From an uncultured Erysipelotrichaceae bacterium (lineage in GTDB: Bacteria; Bacillota_I; Bacilli_A; Erysipelotrichales; Erysipelotrichaceae): DNA of 9,815 nt. Below, one piece after another: positions 1-7,417 of the stretch. A program made the position numbers and the translations under genes. How positions within the stretch are numbered: position 1 is the first letter of the stretch; every line of letters starts with the position of its first letter. Where the stretch lies: NCBI GenBank assembly GCA_902796465.1, contig CADBPK010000211.1:1-9815 (forward strand). The letters are read 5' to 3'. Below the pieces are notes generated by a model. The model was not told the origin of the DNA. It saw only the letters and a list, made by a program, of their open reading frames with translations, and made no database searches.

Positions 1-12
1 AAATTATCTTAT

Positions 13-39
13 GAAAAGAGCCGTGACGCTCACGGCTCT
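13..39 (-). terminator. Intrinsic terminator of the suf operon
   Basis: Read on the minus strand, arms AGAGCCGTGA and TCACGGCTCT form a perfect 10-bp stem around a 3-nt loop (GCG), followed by a run of four U residues. The stem lies at 17-39. The TGA stop codon of the cyclo-ligase gene (30-32) sits inside the stem and loop, so the gene ends within its own terminator. The plus strand lacks a U-run after the hairpin, so termination should act mainly on the suf transcript. Confidence 0.85.
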
Positions 40-560
40 CTATCAGTAATGATCTCATCCAGGGTGATGTCCCAGGGATCGGTTTCGATCTGTTCTGTTT
101 TCTGTACAGCATAGGCAATACCGATTTTTTTCTTTACACCGGAAAGTACTGAATCATAATAACCCTTCCCGTAGCCGGCACGGTGGTTGTCCCCGTCAAA
201 TGCCGTCAGCGGCACCAGCATAAGATCCATATCTTCCGGTCTGACGGGTCTTTCCCTGACCGGCTCCGAAACACCAAACGCACCCGGTTCCGTATCGGAA
301 AGCGATTCGATCTCATGGAAAACAAGCGTACTGCCTGTGACTTTCGGCACGGCTGTACGTATCCCCTGTTCACGGCAGTATTCCAGGATCCTGCGCGTAT
401 CGGCCTCTTCCGCCAGGGATATATAGCATCCGATCAGTGATGCCCCTTTCAGAACATCTTTCACTTTTCCGAAGATCCTGGCATCCGCTTTTTTTCTTTC
501 TTCCGGCGTAAGGGCTTTTCTTGCCTCACGTCCGGTTCTGCGGGCTTCCTGCTTATCCAA
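30..560 (-). CDS. 5-formyltetrahydrofolate cyclo-ligase
   Basis: A cytosolic enzyme that converts 5-formyltetrahydrofolate (folinic acid) to 5,10-methenyltetrahydrofolate with ATP and so recovers an inhibitory folate for one-carbon metabolism. The product is 176 aa, within the usual size of the family. Visible marks are a basic N-terminal helix (residues 2-30), [12 protein letters not shown] at 44-55, VPKV at 71-74, and the ATP and Mg site LVPLTAFD...GYGKGYYD at 115-136. The family is called fau/ygfA in Escherichia coli and yqgN in Bacillus. The start is TTG at 558-560, which overlaps the sufB stop by 8 nt (TTGGATAA). No ATG fits and no clear Shine-Dalgarno is present, so translation probably depends on ribosomes ending sufB. 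It is the last gene of the suf unit, and its stop codon lies in the terminator stem. The family assignment is firm; why it belongs in this operon is not known. Confidence 0.93.
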   Translation of the reverse strand: MDKQEARRTGREARKALTPEERKKADARIFGKVKDVLKGASLIGCYISLAEEADTRRILEYCREQGIRTAVPKVTGSTLVFHEIESLSDTEPGAFGVSEPVRERPVRPEDMDLMLVPLTAFDGDNHRAGYGKGYYDSVLSGVKKKIGIAYAVQKTEQIETDPWDITLDEIITDREP

Positions 561-1965
561 TGGAACTACTCATATCCAGCTTCAGCAGCTGGTTCAGCTC
601 GACTGCGTATTCCATCGGCAGTTCCCTGGTGAACGGCTCGAGGAATCCCATGACGATCATTTCGGTCGCCTGTGCTTCGCTCAGTCCGCGTGACATCAGA
701 TAGAACAGTTCTTCCTCGGAGATCTTGGATACAGTCGCTTCATGTTCGATCGTGCTGGTATTGTTGAGGCTTCTGTTCTCCGGGATCGTATCCGAAGTGG
801 AAAGCTTATCCAGGATGAGGGTATCGCATTCCACCTTTGATTTGGCATATTCCGCTTTCGGTCCGTGGATCACCTGGCCGCGGTAATTCGCTGTACCGCC
901 GTTCCGGGATACGGATTTGGAAATGATCGTGGAACTTGTGTGCGGTGCCAGATGGATCATCTTGGCGCCGGTATCCTGGATCTGGTTGCTGCCGGCGACG
1001 GCGACGGAGATCGTCATGCCGCGGGCATATTCCCCGGCCAGGATACATGCCGGATATTTCATGGAAATATGGGAACCGACATTGCCGTCGATCCATTCCA
1101 TCGCGGCATGAGCTTCTGCCTTTGCCCTCTTCGTCGTCAGGTTGAGAATGTTCTTCGACCAGTTCTGGACAGTGGAATAACGTACTTTCGCGCCCTCCTC
1201 CACAAAGATCTCGACCACTGCCGCGTGCAGGGAATCCTTGGAATAGATCGGGGCTGTACAGCCTTCCACATAGTGCAGATCAGCGCCTTTATCGGCGATG
1301 ATCAGCGTTCTTTCAAACTGTCCCATACTTTCGGTATTGATGCGGAAATAGGACTGCAGCGGCTTTTCCAGCGTCACGCCCGGCGGGACGTAGATAAAGC
1401 TGCCTCCTGACCATACCGCGCTGTTGAGCGCCGCGAATTTGTTGTCTGTCGGAGGAACGATCTTCGCAAAGTATTTTTTGAACAGGTCCGGAACAGTCCT
1501 CAGGGCCGTATCGGTGTCGAGGAAGATGACGCCTTTTTCCGTCACTTCATCCAGCATGTTGTGGTAAACGACTTCCGATTCATACTGGGTCGTAACGCCG
1601 GCCAGGAATTTCTTTTCAGCCTCGGGAATACCGAGTCTGTCAAACGTATCCTTGATCGTATCCGGCACATCATCCCATGACTTTGTCTCTTTCTGGTCGG
1701 AAGGTTTGATGTAATATGTGTAGTCATTGAAATCGATCTCGGAAAGGTCCGGTCCCCATGCGGGCATCGGCATCGATTCAAACTGATGAAAGGATCTGAC
1801 CCGGAAATCCGTCATCCATTCCGGTTCTCCCTTGATGCGGGAGATCTCGCGGACGATCTCTTCCGTCAGACCTTTGCCGGTATTGAATACCGATACGTCT
1901 TCATCCCTGAAGCCGTACTGGTAATCATCCTGCGATGTAATGACATCGTTATTCTTCTCAGACAT
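553..1965 (-). CDS. sufB: Fe-S cluster assembly scaffold protein SufB
   Basis: The main scaffold subunit of the SufBCD complex, on which a nascent Fe-S cluster forms from SufS/SufU sulfur with SufC ATPase action. The length of 470 aa is close to Bacillus SufB. The C-terminal beta-helix core shows KVECDTLIL, whose C380 matches E. coli C405, and [19 protein letters not shown] at about 405-423. The E at 409 lies 29 residues after C380, the same spacing as the C405/E434 pair of E. coli. The family signature FLYLMSRGL-like segment (here LFYLMSRGL) follows. I chose the ATG at 1963-1965. A GTG at 1975-1977 is also in frame and would add four residues and overlap sufU; neither has a strong ribosome site. 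With the ATG, the sufU stop ends 7 codon positions earlier in a near-touching arrangement (shared region 1958-1965). The 3' end overlaps the cyclo-ligase start. Confidence 0.97.
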   Translation of the reverse strand: MSEKNNDVITSQDDYQYGFRDEDVSVFNTGKGLTEEIVREISRIKGEPEWMTDFRVRSFHQFESMPMPAWGPDLSEIDFNDYTYYIKPSDQKETKSWDDVPDTIKDTFDRLGIPEAEKKFLAGVTTQYESEVVYHNMLDEVTEKGVIFLDTDTALRTVPDLFKKYFAKIVPPTDNKFAALNSAVWSGGSFIYVPPGVTLEKPLQSYFRINTESMGQFERTLIIADKGADLHYVEGCTAPIYSKDSLHAAVVEIFVEEGAKVRYSTVQNWSKNILNLTTKRAKAEAHAAMEWIDGNVGSHISMKYPACILAGEYARGMTISVAVAGSNQIQDTGAKMIHLAPHTSSTIISKSVSRNGGTANYRGQVIHGPKAEYAKSKVECDTLILDKLSTSDTIPENRSLNNTSTIEHEATVSKISEEELFYLMSRGLSEAQATEMIVMGFLEPFTRELPMEYAVELNQLLKLDMSSSIG

Positions 1966-2416
1966 CCTGACGCTCACTTTCTTCCAGCATCTGCTTCATG
2001 GCATTCCAGCCGATCGTTGCGCATTTGATGCGGTTGGCCTGCTTGTATACATTCTGCATGGCAACCGCTTCATCCAGCAGGTCCGCATCATAATCCTGAT
2101 GATCGATCATGCGGAAGTATTCCGCAATGATCAGGTCGGCTTCCTCTTTTGTCTTTCCGATCAGCAGTTCGGTCATGATGCTGGTGCTTGCCGTTGCGAT
2201 CGTGCATGCCACGCCGTCAAAACGGATATCTTCAACGATGTCACCGGTGATCTTTGACTGTACGGTAATATCATCGATGCAGGAGTCCGATGCCATATGG
2301 ACGGAACGGTATCCTTCTTCTTTCGTCAGTTCATGATTGCGCGGATATTGATAATGATCCATAATCACTTCCCGCAGTACTGCAGGATCGTTTAACATGC
2401 TCATTTTTTCATTCAT
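1958..2416 (-). CDS. sufU: SufU sulfur-transfer protein (IscU-like fold)
   Basis: SufU accepts persulfide sulfur from SufS through a zinc-bound cysteine site and passes it to SufBCD; in Bacillus it acts as a transferase more than as a scaffold. The protein is 152 aa. All four expected zinc and active-site ligands are there: C46, D48, C71 and C132, with spacings that match Bacillus C41/D43/C66/C128 to within one residue. N-terminal HYQYPRN and C-terminal [12 protein letters not shown] are typical. The first motif reads DSCIDD in place of the usual NPxCGD. The start is ATG 2414-2416, set by a purine-rich AGGAGAGGAG just upstream that overlaps the sufS stop; the open frame runs farther into sufS but has no ribosome site. 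The gap to sufS is 16 nt. The 3' end reaches the sufB start. Confidence 0.95.
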   Translation of the reverse strand: MNEKMSMLNDPAVLREVIMDHYQYPRNHELTKEEGYRSVHMASDSCIDDITVQSKITGDIVEDIRFDGVACTIATASTSIMTELLIGKTKEEADLIIAEYFRMIDHQDYDADLLDEAVAMQNVYKQANRIKCATIGWNAMKQMLEESERQDV

Positions 2417-2432
2417 ACTTCTTCTCCTCTCC

Positions 2433-3653
2433 TCAGAAAAAGATTCCGATCGCATTTTCAACGGAGATATCCCTGCATGCCTCGACGCAGAGATCCACTT
2501 CTTCCTTCGTATTGTAAAAGTACAGGGAGGCACGCACGGTGGAATCCGTACCGATCACCTCGTGCAGGATCTTCGCGCAGTGATTGCCGCTTCGAACGGC
2601 AATATTCCTGCTTGCGAGATAGCCTGCCGCATCCTGTGAAAATACACCTTTGGCGTTGAAATCCACAGGTCCGTAGACATTATCGGCATTGTAGATCTCA
2701 ATGTTGTCCAGTTTCTTCATCTTTTCGATAAAGTAAGACCGCAGCTGTTTTTCATAGGCATGGATGTTATCCAGCCCGATGTCCATAAGATATTCAGCCG
2801 CCGCCCTGAGACCGATCACGCCTTCAATATTTGGTGTTCCTGCCTCAAATTTGACCGGCGGGTTTTTCAGGATGACAGAGCCGCAGGATTCAAATCTCGC
2901 GTTCATGTCACCGCCCATGAATACCGGCTCCATTTTCTCAAGCAGGCTGTATTTTCCATACAGCACGCCGACACCGCCCGGCCCGCACATCTTATGCGCG
3001 GAGAATGACAGGAAATCGACATCCAGGTCCTTCACATCGATCTTCATATGCGGAACGGACTGGGCGCCGTCCACAGCCACCAGGGCTCCGTACCTGTGCG
3101 CAGCAGCGGCGATCTCCTTCACCGGCTGCACGGATCCAAGCACGTTGGTGACGTGTGCGATCACAACGGCTTTGACGCCTTTATGCATGGTTTTTTCAAA
3201 AGCTTCCATTGTGATATTGCCTTCTTTGTCCAGCGGAATATATTCAATTTTAATACCATAATCTTTTTGCAGTCTGTACCAGGGAAGAAGGTTGCTGGCA
3301 TGTTCCGCCTGCGTCGTCAGGATCACATCACCCGGTTTCAGAAAGTTCTTTCCGAGTCCGTATGCAACCTGGTTCAGGGACGCCGTTGCGTTATGCGTAA
3401 AGACGACTTCTTTTTCCCCGCAGTTCAGCAGTCTGGCAATAACAGCCCTCGTTCCGTCATACAGCCGGTCATTCACGGCTGCGACCGGATAATCCCCGCG
3501 ATGTACATTACTGGTATGACGCAGGTAAAAGTCGCTGACCGCATCGATCACGCACTGCGGTTTCAGCGTTGTCGCTCCGTTGTCAAAATATACCAGGTCG
3601 GGCTGATTCCGGAAAATCGGAAAATCCTCCCGGATTTTATATACATCGATCAT
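2433..3653 (-). CDS. sufS: Cysteine desulfurase SufS (class V aminotransferase fold)
   Basis: A PLP-dependent enzyme that removes sulfur from L-cysteine to give alanine and an enzyme-bound persulfide, the sulfur source for the SUF pathway. The 406-aa length is standard. Visible residues are H118 in TTQAEHASN (stacks on PLP), D195 in VDGAQS (pyridine nitrogen), K221 in SFSAHKMCGPGGVGVLYG (Schiff base) and C359 in RSGNHCAK, the persulfide cysteine. The short loop around C359 marks the SufS/CsdA type (group II), which needs SufU for full activity; this agrees with sufU next to it. The loop reads SGNHCAKIL where Bacillus has GHHCAQPL. The start ATG (3651-3653) overlaps the sufD stop as ATGA, so the two are likely translationally coupled. 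Confidence 0.97.
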   Translation of the reverse strand: MIDVYKIREDFPIFRNQPDLVYFDNGATTLKPQCVIDAVSDFYLRHTSNVHRGDYPVAAVNDRLYDGTRAVIARLLNCGEKEVVFTHNATASLNQVAYGLGKNFLKPGDVILTTQAEHASNLLPWYRLQKDYGIKIEYIPLDKEGNITMEAFEKTMHKGVKAVVIAHVTNVLGSVQPVKEIAAAAHRYGALVAVDGAQSVPHMKIDVKDLDVDFLSFSAHKMCGPGGVGVLYGKYSLLEKMEPVFMGGDMNARFESCGSVILKNPPVKFEAGTPNIEGVIGLRAAAEYLMDIGLDNIHAYEKQLRSYFIEKMKKLDNIEIYNADNVYGPVDFNAKGVFSQDAAGYLASRNIAVRSGNHCAKILHEVIGTDSTVRASLYFYNTKEEVDLCVEACRDISVENAIGIFF

Positions 3654-4450
3654 AGATCAGCGATCTTCCTTTCCATTTCTTCCTGCAGTTTTGTCTTCAG
3701 CGTTTCATCTTCAATAAACCTTGTGACAGGCATGAGATATCCCGTACTGATCAGACTGGTGCACTGTTTCTGTGTCAGTCCGCGCGACTGCATGTAGTAC
3801 AGCTGGTCTTCGTCCACCCGGCCGAGCGTTGTCGCGTGGCTGGCCTGGACATCGTTCTCATCGATCAGCAGTTTCGGAAGAATCGTGCTGGACTGTTTTT
3901 CATCGAAGCACAGTGCACGGCTTGTCTGATGACTTTCCGAGCCATATGCGCCTTTGACGATCTTCCCGGTCGCATTCATATAATATTTGCCGCCTTCGAG
4001 TACAACGGCATAGTTTTCCATGATCCCCGTGGTATGCGGACTCTGTGATACCACATCCACGACAAAATGCTTGTCCGAAGCACAGAGTACCGCAGAAGAT
4101 ACCAAGGCATATGCACCTTCATCTTCCAGGGTTACCATTGCGGTGCGCTTCACGCTCCCCTGATTGATCTCGGCGTACGCGATACGCAGAGTGCCATAGC
4201 GCTTTACATGGTGTTCCTCATCCACAGTGATCTCCGTTCCGGCAGCGTTCCAGAACAGATAGGAAACAGATGCGTTTTCCTCTGTTTCGGTGCGGATCCG
4301 GATATCCTGTGCCCTTTCGATCCGGATGTACACTTCACTCTTTTCCGCCGCACGGAAATTCAGTTCAAGCGGTTTTTCCGCATCGATCACGATCTCGCTG
4401 TATCCGGGGCTGAGAAGGATCTCTTCATTTTCACTGACAGAGCGCTTCAT
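3650..4450 (-). CDS. sufD: Fe-S cluster assembly protein SufD, short form
   Basis: A paralogue of SufB that pairs with it in SufBCD and is linked to iron entry into the cluster. The protein is only 266 aa, against 437 aa in Bacillus, and lacks the N-terminal helical region. It starts straight in the beta-strand core. The C-terminal signature is intact: ENDVQASHATTLGRVDEDQL at 198-217, with H205 in the place of the key histidine of E. coli SufD (H360), then YYMQSRGL. The start ATG (4448-4450) overlaps the sufC stop by one base (TAATG) and has AAGGGG about 9 nt upstream. No frameshift is visible and sufC abuts it, so the short form looks native and not broken. The N-terminal half is divergent, so the call rests on the C-terminal motif and position. 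Confidence 0.9.
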   Translation of the reverse strand: MKRSVSENEEILLSPGYSEIVIDAEKPLELNFRAAEKSEVYIRIERAQDIRIRTETEENASVSYLFWNAAGTEITVDEEHHVKRYGTLRIAYAEINQGSVKRTAMVTLEDEGAYALVSSAVLCASDKHFVVDVVSQSPHTTGIMENYAVVLEGGKYYMNATGKIVKGAYGSESHQTSRALCFDEKQSSTILPKLLIDENDVQASHATTLGRVDEDQLYYMQSRGLTQKQCTSLISTGYLMPVTRFIEDETLKTKLQEEMERKIADL

Positions 4451-5274
4451 TATTTCATCCCCTTGTTTACTGCGCAGGCACCAAGGCTGATCTTCGGTCT
4501 CTGCTTTTCTTCCGCTGTTTCCGGTTCGATGCCGTATTCCCTGTAGATCCAGTCATAGCCTTCGCTGTTGATGCGGTCAATGATCTCTTTCCCGCCTTCC
4601 AGAACGATCCTGCCGTTGACCAGCACATGCGCGAATTCCGGCTGCACGAGCTGATAGAAGCGGTCGTAATGGGATACGATGATCAGGGAAGTGCCCTTCT
4701 CCTCGTGGATCCTGTTTACCACGCGGGCAACGATCTTCAGGGCATCCACGTCAAGACCGGAGTCGATCTCATCGAGCATGGCTAAAGACGGTTCCAGCAT
4801 TTCCATCTGGACGATCTCATTTCTCTTTTTCTCGCCCCCGGAAAAGCCTTCATTCAGAAAGCGATGCGCAAGATCCGGCTTCATTTCCAGATCAGCGATG
4901 GTCTTCTCCATAGCCTTGATGAAGCGGAACAGGGAAACGGGTTTCTCCCTTCTGACGTTCATCGCGGCACGGAGGAAGTCACTGTTTGTCACACCCGGGA
5001 TCTCCTGCGGATTCTGCATCGCCAGAAACAAGCCGAGCCGGCTTCTTTCGTCGACGGTCATCTCCAGGACATTCTTTCCGTCATATGTGATGCTGCCTTC
5101 TGTTACCTCATATTTCGGATGGCCCATAATGGCCGCAAGCAGTGTGCTCTTTCCGTTGCCGTTCGGTCCCATCAGGGCATGTATTTCTTTTTCATTGATC
5201 TGCAGGTCGACCCCTCTCAGGATCTCCTTTCCTTCTACAGATACATGTAAATTTTCTATTATCAGAGTTTTCAT
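4450..5274 (-). CDS. sufC: Fe-S cluster assembly ATPase SufC
   Basis: An ABC-type ATPase without membrane segments that drives conformational change in SufBCD during cluster assembly. In the 274-aa product, Walker A GPNGNGKST is at 36-44, the Q-loop at Q87, the signature FSGGEKKRNE at 144-153 (SufC-specific form), Walker B LAMLDEIDSGLD at 164-175, and the H-loop histidine at 202. The ATG at 5272-5274 is preferred because AAGGTG lies 7 nt upstream of it; the ATG two codons earlier (5278-5280) is too close to that site. After the usual end (GYDWIYREYG) there is a charged tail of about 26 residues that ends KISLGACAVNKGMK, longer than in most SufC proteins. It is the first gene of the suf unit, with a leader of about 18 nt. 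Confidence 0.97.
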   Translation of the reverse strand: MKTLIIENLHVSVEGKEILRGVDLQINEKEIHALMGPNGNGKSTLLAAIMGHPKYEVTEGSITYDGKNVLEMTVDERSRLGLFLAMQNPQEIPGVTNSDFLRAAMNVRREKPVSLFRFIKAMEKTIADLEMKPDLAHRFLNEGFSGGEKKRNEIVQMEMLEPSLAMLDEIDSGLDVDALKIVARVVNRIHEEKGTSLIIVSHYDRFYQLVQPEFAHVLVNGRIVLEGGKEIIDRINSEGYDWIYREYGIEPETAEEKQRPKISLGACAVNKGMK

Positions 5275-5298
5275 AGTCATTCACCTTCGTCCGTAGGG

Positions 5299-5307
5299 AT
5301 TATAACA
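5299..5307 (-). promoter_or_regulatory. Extended -10 promoter for the suf operon
   Basis: On the minus strand TGTTATAAT is a perfect TGnTATAAT extended -10. The region where a -35 should lie reads CCACAC or nearby, far from TTGACA, so the extended -10 probably carries recognition, perhaps with an activator. Transcription would begin near 5292, about 18 nt before the chosen sufC start. Confidence 0.6.
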
Positions 5308-5325
5308 CCAATCATGAAAAAGTGT

Positions 5326-5340
5326 GGGATTTACTATCCC
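5326..5340. promoter_or_regulatory. Possible operator: inverted repeat at the suf -35 region
   Basis: GGGAT, a 5-nt spacer (TTACT), then ATCCC form a perfect 5-bp inverted repeat. Relative to the predicted suf start near 5292 it spans about -34 to -48, where a regulator could block or assist polymerase. It is short and could occur by chance. No regulator gene is present in the window. Confidence 0.25.
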
Positions 5341-5381
5341 GTCCCTGTACGCATGTTCAGCTAATCTTCAGAAAAGGTAAA

Positions 5382-5410
5382 TTGCAAAAGCATAAAGGTT
5401 ATTCTATAAT
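5382..5410 (+). promoter_or_regulatory. Sigma-A-type promoter for the foldase pair
   Basis: TTGCAA (5382-5387) and a perfect TATAAT (5405-5410) are separated by 17 nt, the optimum. The predicted start is near 5417, which leaves a leader of about 28 nt before the ATG at 5445. The match suggests steady, fairly strong expression. Confidence 0.8.
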
Positions 5411-5444
5411 GGTTAAGCGTTTTTTATTTTAACAGGAGGGCAGT

Positions 5445-6434
5445 ATGGGAAAATTCCTTAAGAAAAACTGGTTTATTGCGCTGATTGCCCTGATCTTTAT
5501 CGGTATCAGCGTATATTACATCTATGATACAAACAAAGGCAAACTCAAAGGCAAGACAGTCAACGGGGAAGACGTTGCCTATTCCGTCAATAACGAAGAT
5601 ATTACAGCATCCATGTTTTATGACGATATGTATAAAACAAACGGTGAAGATACGATCATGAACCTCATCATGCAGTCTGTGATCAACCAATCTGTAGAAA
5701 CGACAGACGAGATGAAGACACAGGCTGAGAAACAGGCCAAATCCATCCGCGAAAGCTATCAGAGCCAGTACGGTTCCTCTTATCTGGAGGAACTGGAAGC
5801 AGATCTGAGAACAACAGGTTATGCGACAGTTGAAGACTACCTGATCGAACAGTTCAAGCTCAGCAAGCTGAACGCGGACTATGCCAAAGCGCATTTCGAT
5901 GAACTGCAGATCCGGAACATCTCCTACATCCTGATCCAGTATGAGGATCAGACAAATCCGGCCGAAGAAGCTACAGATGACGAAAAAGCAAGAATGCAGG
6001 CAGTTGATGATGCCCTGAATTCCGGTACAGATTTTGCGGAAGCTGCCAAGCAGTTCAGCGAAGATACATCCACAGCACCGGACGGCGGCGTCCTGGGAAC
6101 AATCGACAATAAAGTCACTTCCCTGGATACGTCATTCCTGCAGGCGGCACTTGCGCTGAATGAAGGCGAAGTCAGTGACTGGGTCCATTCAGCAGACTTC
6201 GGTTACTTCCGCATCAAATGCAACGCTTCTACACCGGAAACACTGGAAGCACTCGATACAACAGCAGATCCGTACAGTGACCTCGTAAACACATACGACA
6301 CAACGCTGACAACACTGGCCATGTGGGAAAAGATGCAGGAAATCGGTTATGATTTCCACGGTGACGCTGATCTCGAAAAGAACATGCTCGAAGCTTTCGG
6401 CCAAGGCCTGGAAGAAAGCGAGGAGGAAGAATAA
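5445..6434 (+). CDS. Membrane-anchored parvulin-like foldase (SurA/PrsA type)
   Basis: Probably an extracytoplasmic folding factor for exported proteins. The protein is 329 aa. A single hydrophobic segment at about 9-26 after KKNW, with no lipobox cysteine or clear cleavage site, suggests an uncleaved membrane anchor with the rest outside. Residues 40-150 resemble a SurA/PrsA N-terminal chaperone region (VAYSVNNEDITASMFYDDM). Residues 157-259 match the parvulin rotamase fold: NISYILI, DFAEAAKQFSEDTSTAPDGG, LGTI and FGYFRIKC. Both histidines expected in that fold are replaced: SHILV is SYILI (Y161), and GYHIIKV is GYFRIKC (F255-R256), so it may be a chaperone without isomerase activity. The C-terminus is acidic (EESEEEE). 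AGGAGG lies 5 nt before the ATG. The next gene follows at once. PrsA family membership is likely; its clients are unknown. Confidence 0.82.
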   Translation: MGKFLKKNWFIALIALIFIGISVYYIYDTNKGKLKGKTVNGEDVAYSVNNEDITASMFYDDMYKTNGEDTIMNLIMQSVINQSVETTDEMKTQAEKQAKSIRESYQSQYGSSYLEELEADLRTTGYATVEDYLIEQFKLSKLNADYAKAHFDELQIRNISYILIQYEDQTNPAEEATDDEKARMQAVDDALNSGTDFAEAAKQFSEDTSTAPDGGVLGTIDNKVTSLDTSFLQAALALNEGEVSDWVHSADFGYFRIKCNASTPETLEALDTTADPYSDLVNTYDTTLTTLAMWEKMQEIGYDFHGDADLEKNMLEAFGQGLEESEEEE

Positions 6435-6435
6435 G

Positions 6436-7311
6436 ATGAACAAAAAAAGTATTGTGGCAGCATCCGCCCTTCTTCTCGTCCTCACCGGATGCAAGGATGC
6501 TCATATAGCGATCAAAGACGCTGATACACCAATCGTCACTGTCGGAAACAAGACGATTACAAAAGGTGAAGTATTCAATATCATGATGGCGACATACGGC
6601 GCATCAAACGCAGTTTCCACTTCCAACAACAAGATTGCCGCAGCGGAGATCGAAATAACGGATGAAATGAAAAAATCCGCCCAGGATACGATCAATACAT
6701 ATAAATCCTTATACGGAGATGTATTTACGGAATATCTTGAATCCAGCGGCATGACGGAAGAAGATTATATGAATGAATATCTGATTCCGAGCCTGCAGTC
6801 CGAAAAGCTGATTACCAAATATCTGGAAGAAAACTATGACTCCGTATGTGAAATGTATACACCTGTAAAGGCTATGATTCTTGAGTTCTCTTCAAATGAA
6901 GATGCCCAGAGTGCCCTGTCCGCCCTGAAAGACGGTTCCAAGACACCGGCTGAAGTCATTGAAGAATACAACGGTCTCATCACAGCGGACGAAAAGATCA
7001 TCACCAATGATTCCACATCTGTGGATTCCATGATCAAGACCGTGATCTTCTCGGCAACACCGGCTGACGGATGGACATATGTGCCTTCCAGTGACGGTAC
7101 AACATTCGATGTGGTCAAGGTTGTTGAAAATGATCCTGACAACATGAAGGAAGAAGTGCTGGAAAGCCTCGCTGCTATTTCCAATGTCCAGAATGACTCA
7201 ACGACTTATTTCTTCAAAAAATACGGATTCCATATTTATGACAAGACGCTGTATGATTCAGTATCCATGAATTACCCGGATAACCTCGTACAGGACCTGC
7301 CGAAAGAATAA
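6436..7311 (+). CDS. PrsA-like lipoprotein with a degenerate parvulin region
   Basis: A 291-aa surface lipoprotein. A short signal peptide ends in the lipobox LTGC, with lipidated C19. Residues 32-55 (TPIVTVGNKTITKGEVFNIM) match the start of a SurA/PrsA chaperone region, followed by an alpha-helical stretch (75-135) like that in the previous gene. From 143 on, VKAMILEF and TFDVVKVVEND fall where a parvulin domain would begin and end, but the middle is shorter and carries no rotamase motif or histidine. It probably holds unfolded exported proteins or works with the protein encoded just upstream. The start ATG 6436 is one base after the upstream stop; its ribosome site AGGAGG (6421-6426) lies within the Glu codons of that gene's acidic tail. 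An in-frame extension upstream exists but would destroy the signal peptide. Confidence 0.78.
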   Translation: MNKKSIVAASALLLVLTGCKDAHIAIKDADTPIVTVGNKTITKGEVFNIMMATYGASNAVSTSNNKIAAAEIEITDEMKKSAQDTINTYKSLYGDVFTEYLESSGMTEEDYMNEYLIPSLQSEKLITKYLEENYDSVCEMYTPVKAMILEFSSNEDAQSALSALKDGSKTPAEVIEEYNGLITADEKIITNDSTSVDSMIKTVIFSATPADGWTYVPSSDGTTFDVVKVVENDPDNMKEEVLESLAAISNVQNDSTTYFFKKYGFHIYDKTLYDSVSMNYPDNLVQDLPKE

Positions 7312-7322
7312 CGCATCAGTTT

Positions 7323-7365
7323 AAAGCCCTTATTTCTCACCGCATGGGAGGAATAAGGGCTTTTT
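7323..7365 (+). terminator. Intrinsic terminator of the foldase pair
   Basis: AAAGCCCTTATT pairs fully with AATAAGGGCTTT (12 bp), and the stem extends four more pairs (one G-T) to a loop of about 9 nt. Five U residues follow (7361-7365). It lies 11 nt after the stop at 7311. On the minus strand a UUU follows the same hairpin, so it may also weakly end the gene that converges from 7418. Confidence 0.92.
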
Positions 7366-7417
7366 CTTTCCCCTGTTTATCAACGTACCGCATCCGTTCA
7401 GAACAGATGAAAAATAA

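Noticed and set aside
865..1410. Plus-strand frame of 181 codons opposite sufB
   Set aside because: It is antisense to a firmly identified conserved gene, has no ribosome site or recognisable motif, and reads as a mirror frame of sufB codons.
1975..1977. GTG as the sufB start
   Set aside because: It would add only MSVR-type residues before the natural MSEKNN start and has no better ribosome site; the ATG at 1965 is preferred, though it is not excluded.
2417..2533. In-frame upstream extension of sufU into sufS
   Set aside because: The extra 39 residues have no family likeness, and the strong purine-rich site fixes the start at 2416.
3048..3797. Plus-strand frame of 249 codons opposite sufS and sufD
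   Set aside because: It spans the coupled sufD-sufS junction on the other strand, shows no domain or start signal, and is explained by codon bias of the sense genes.
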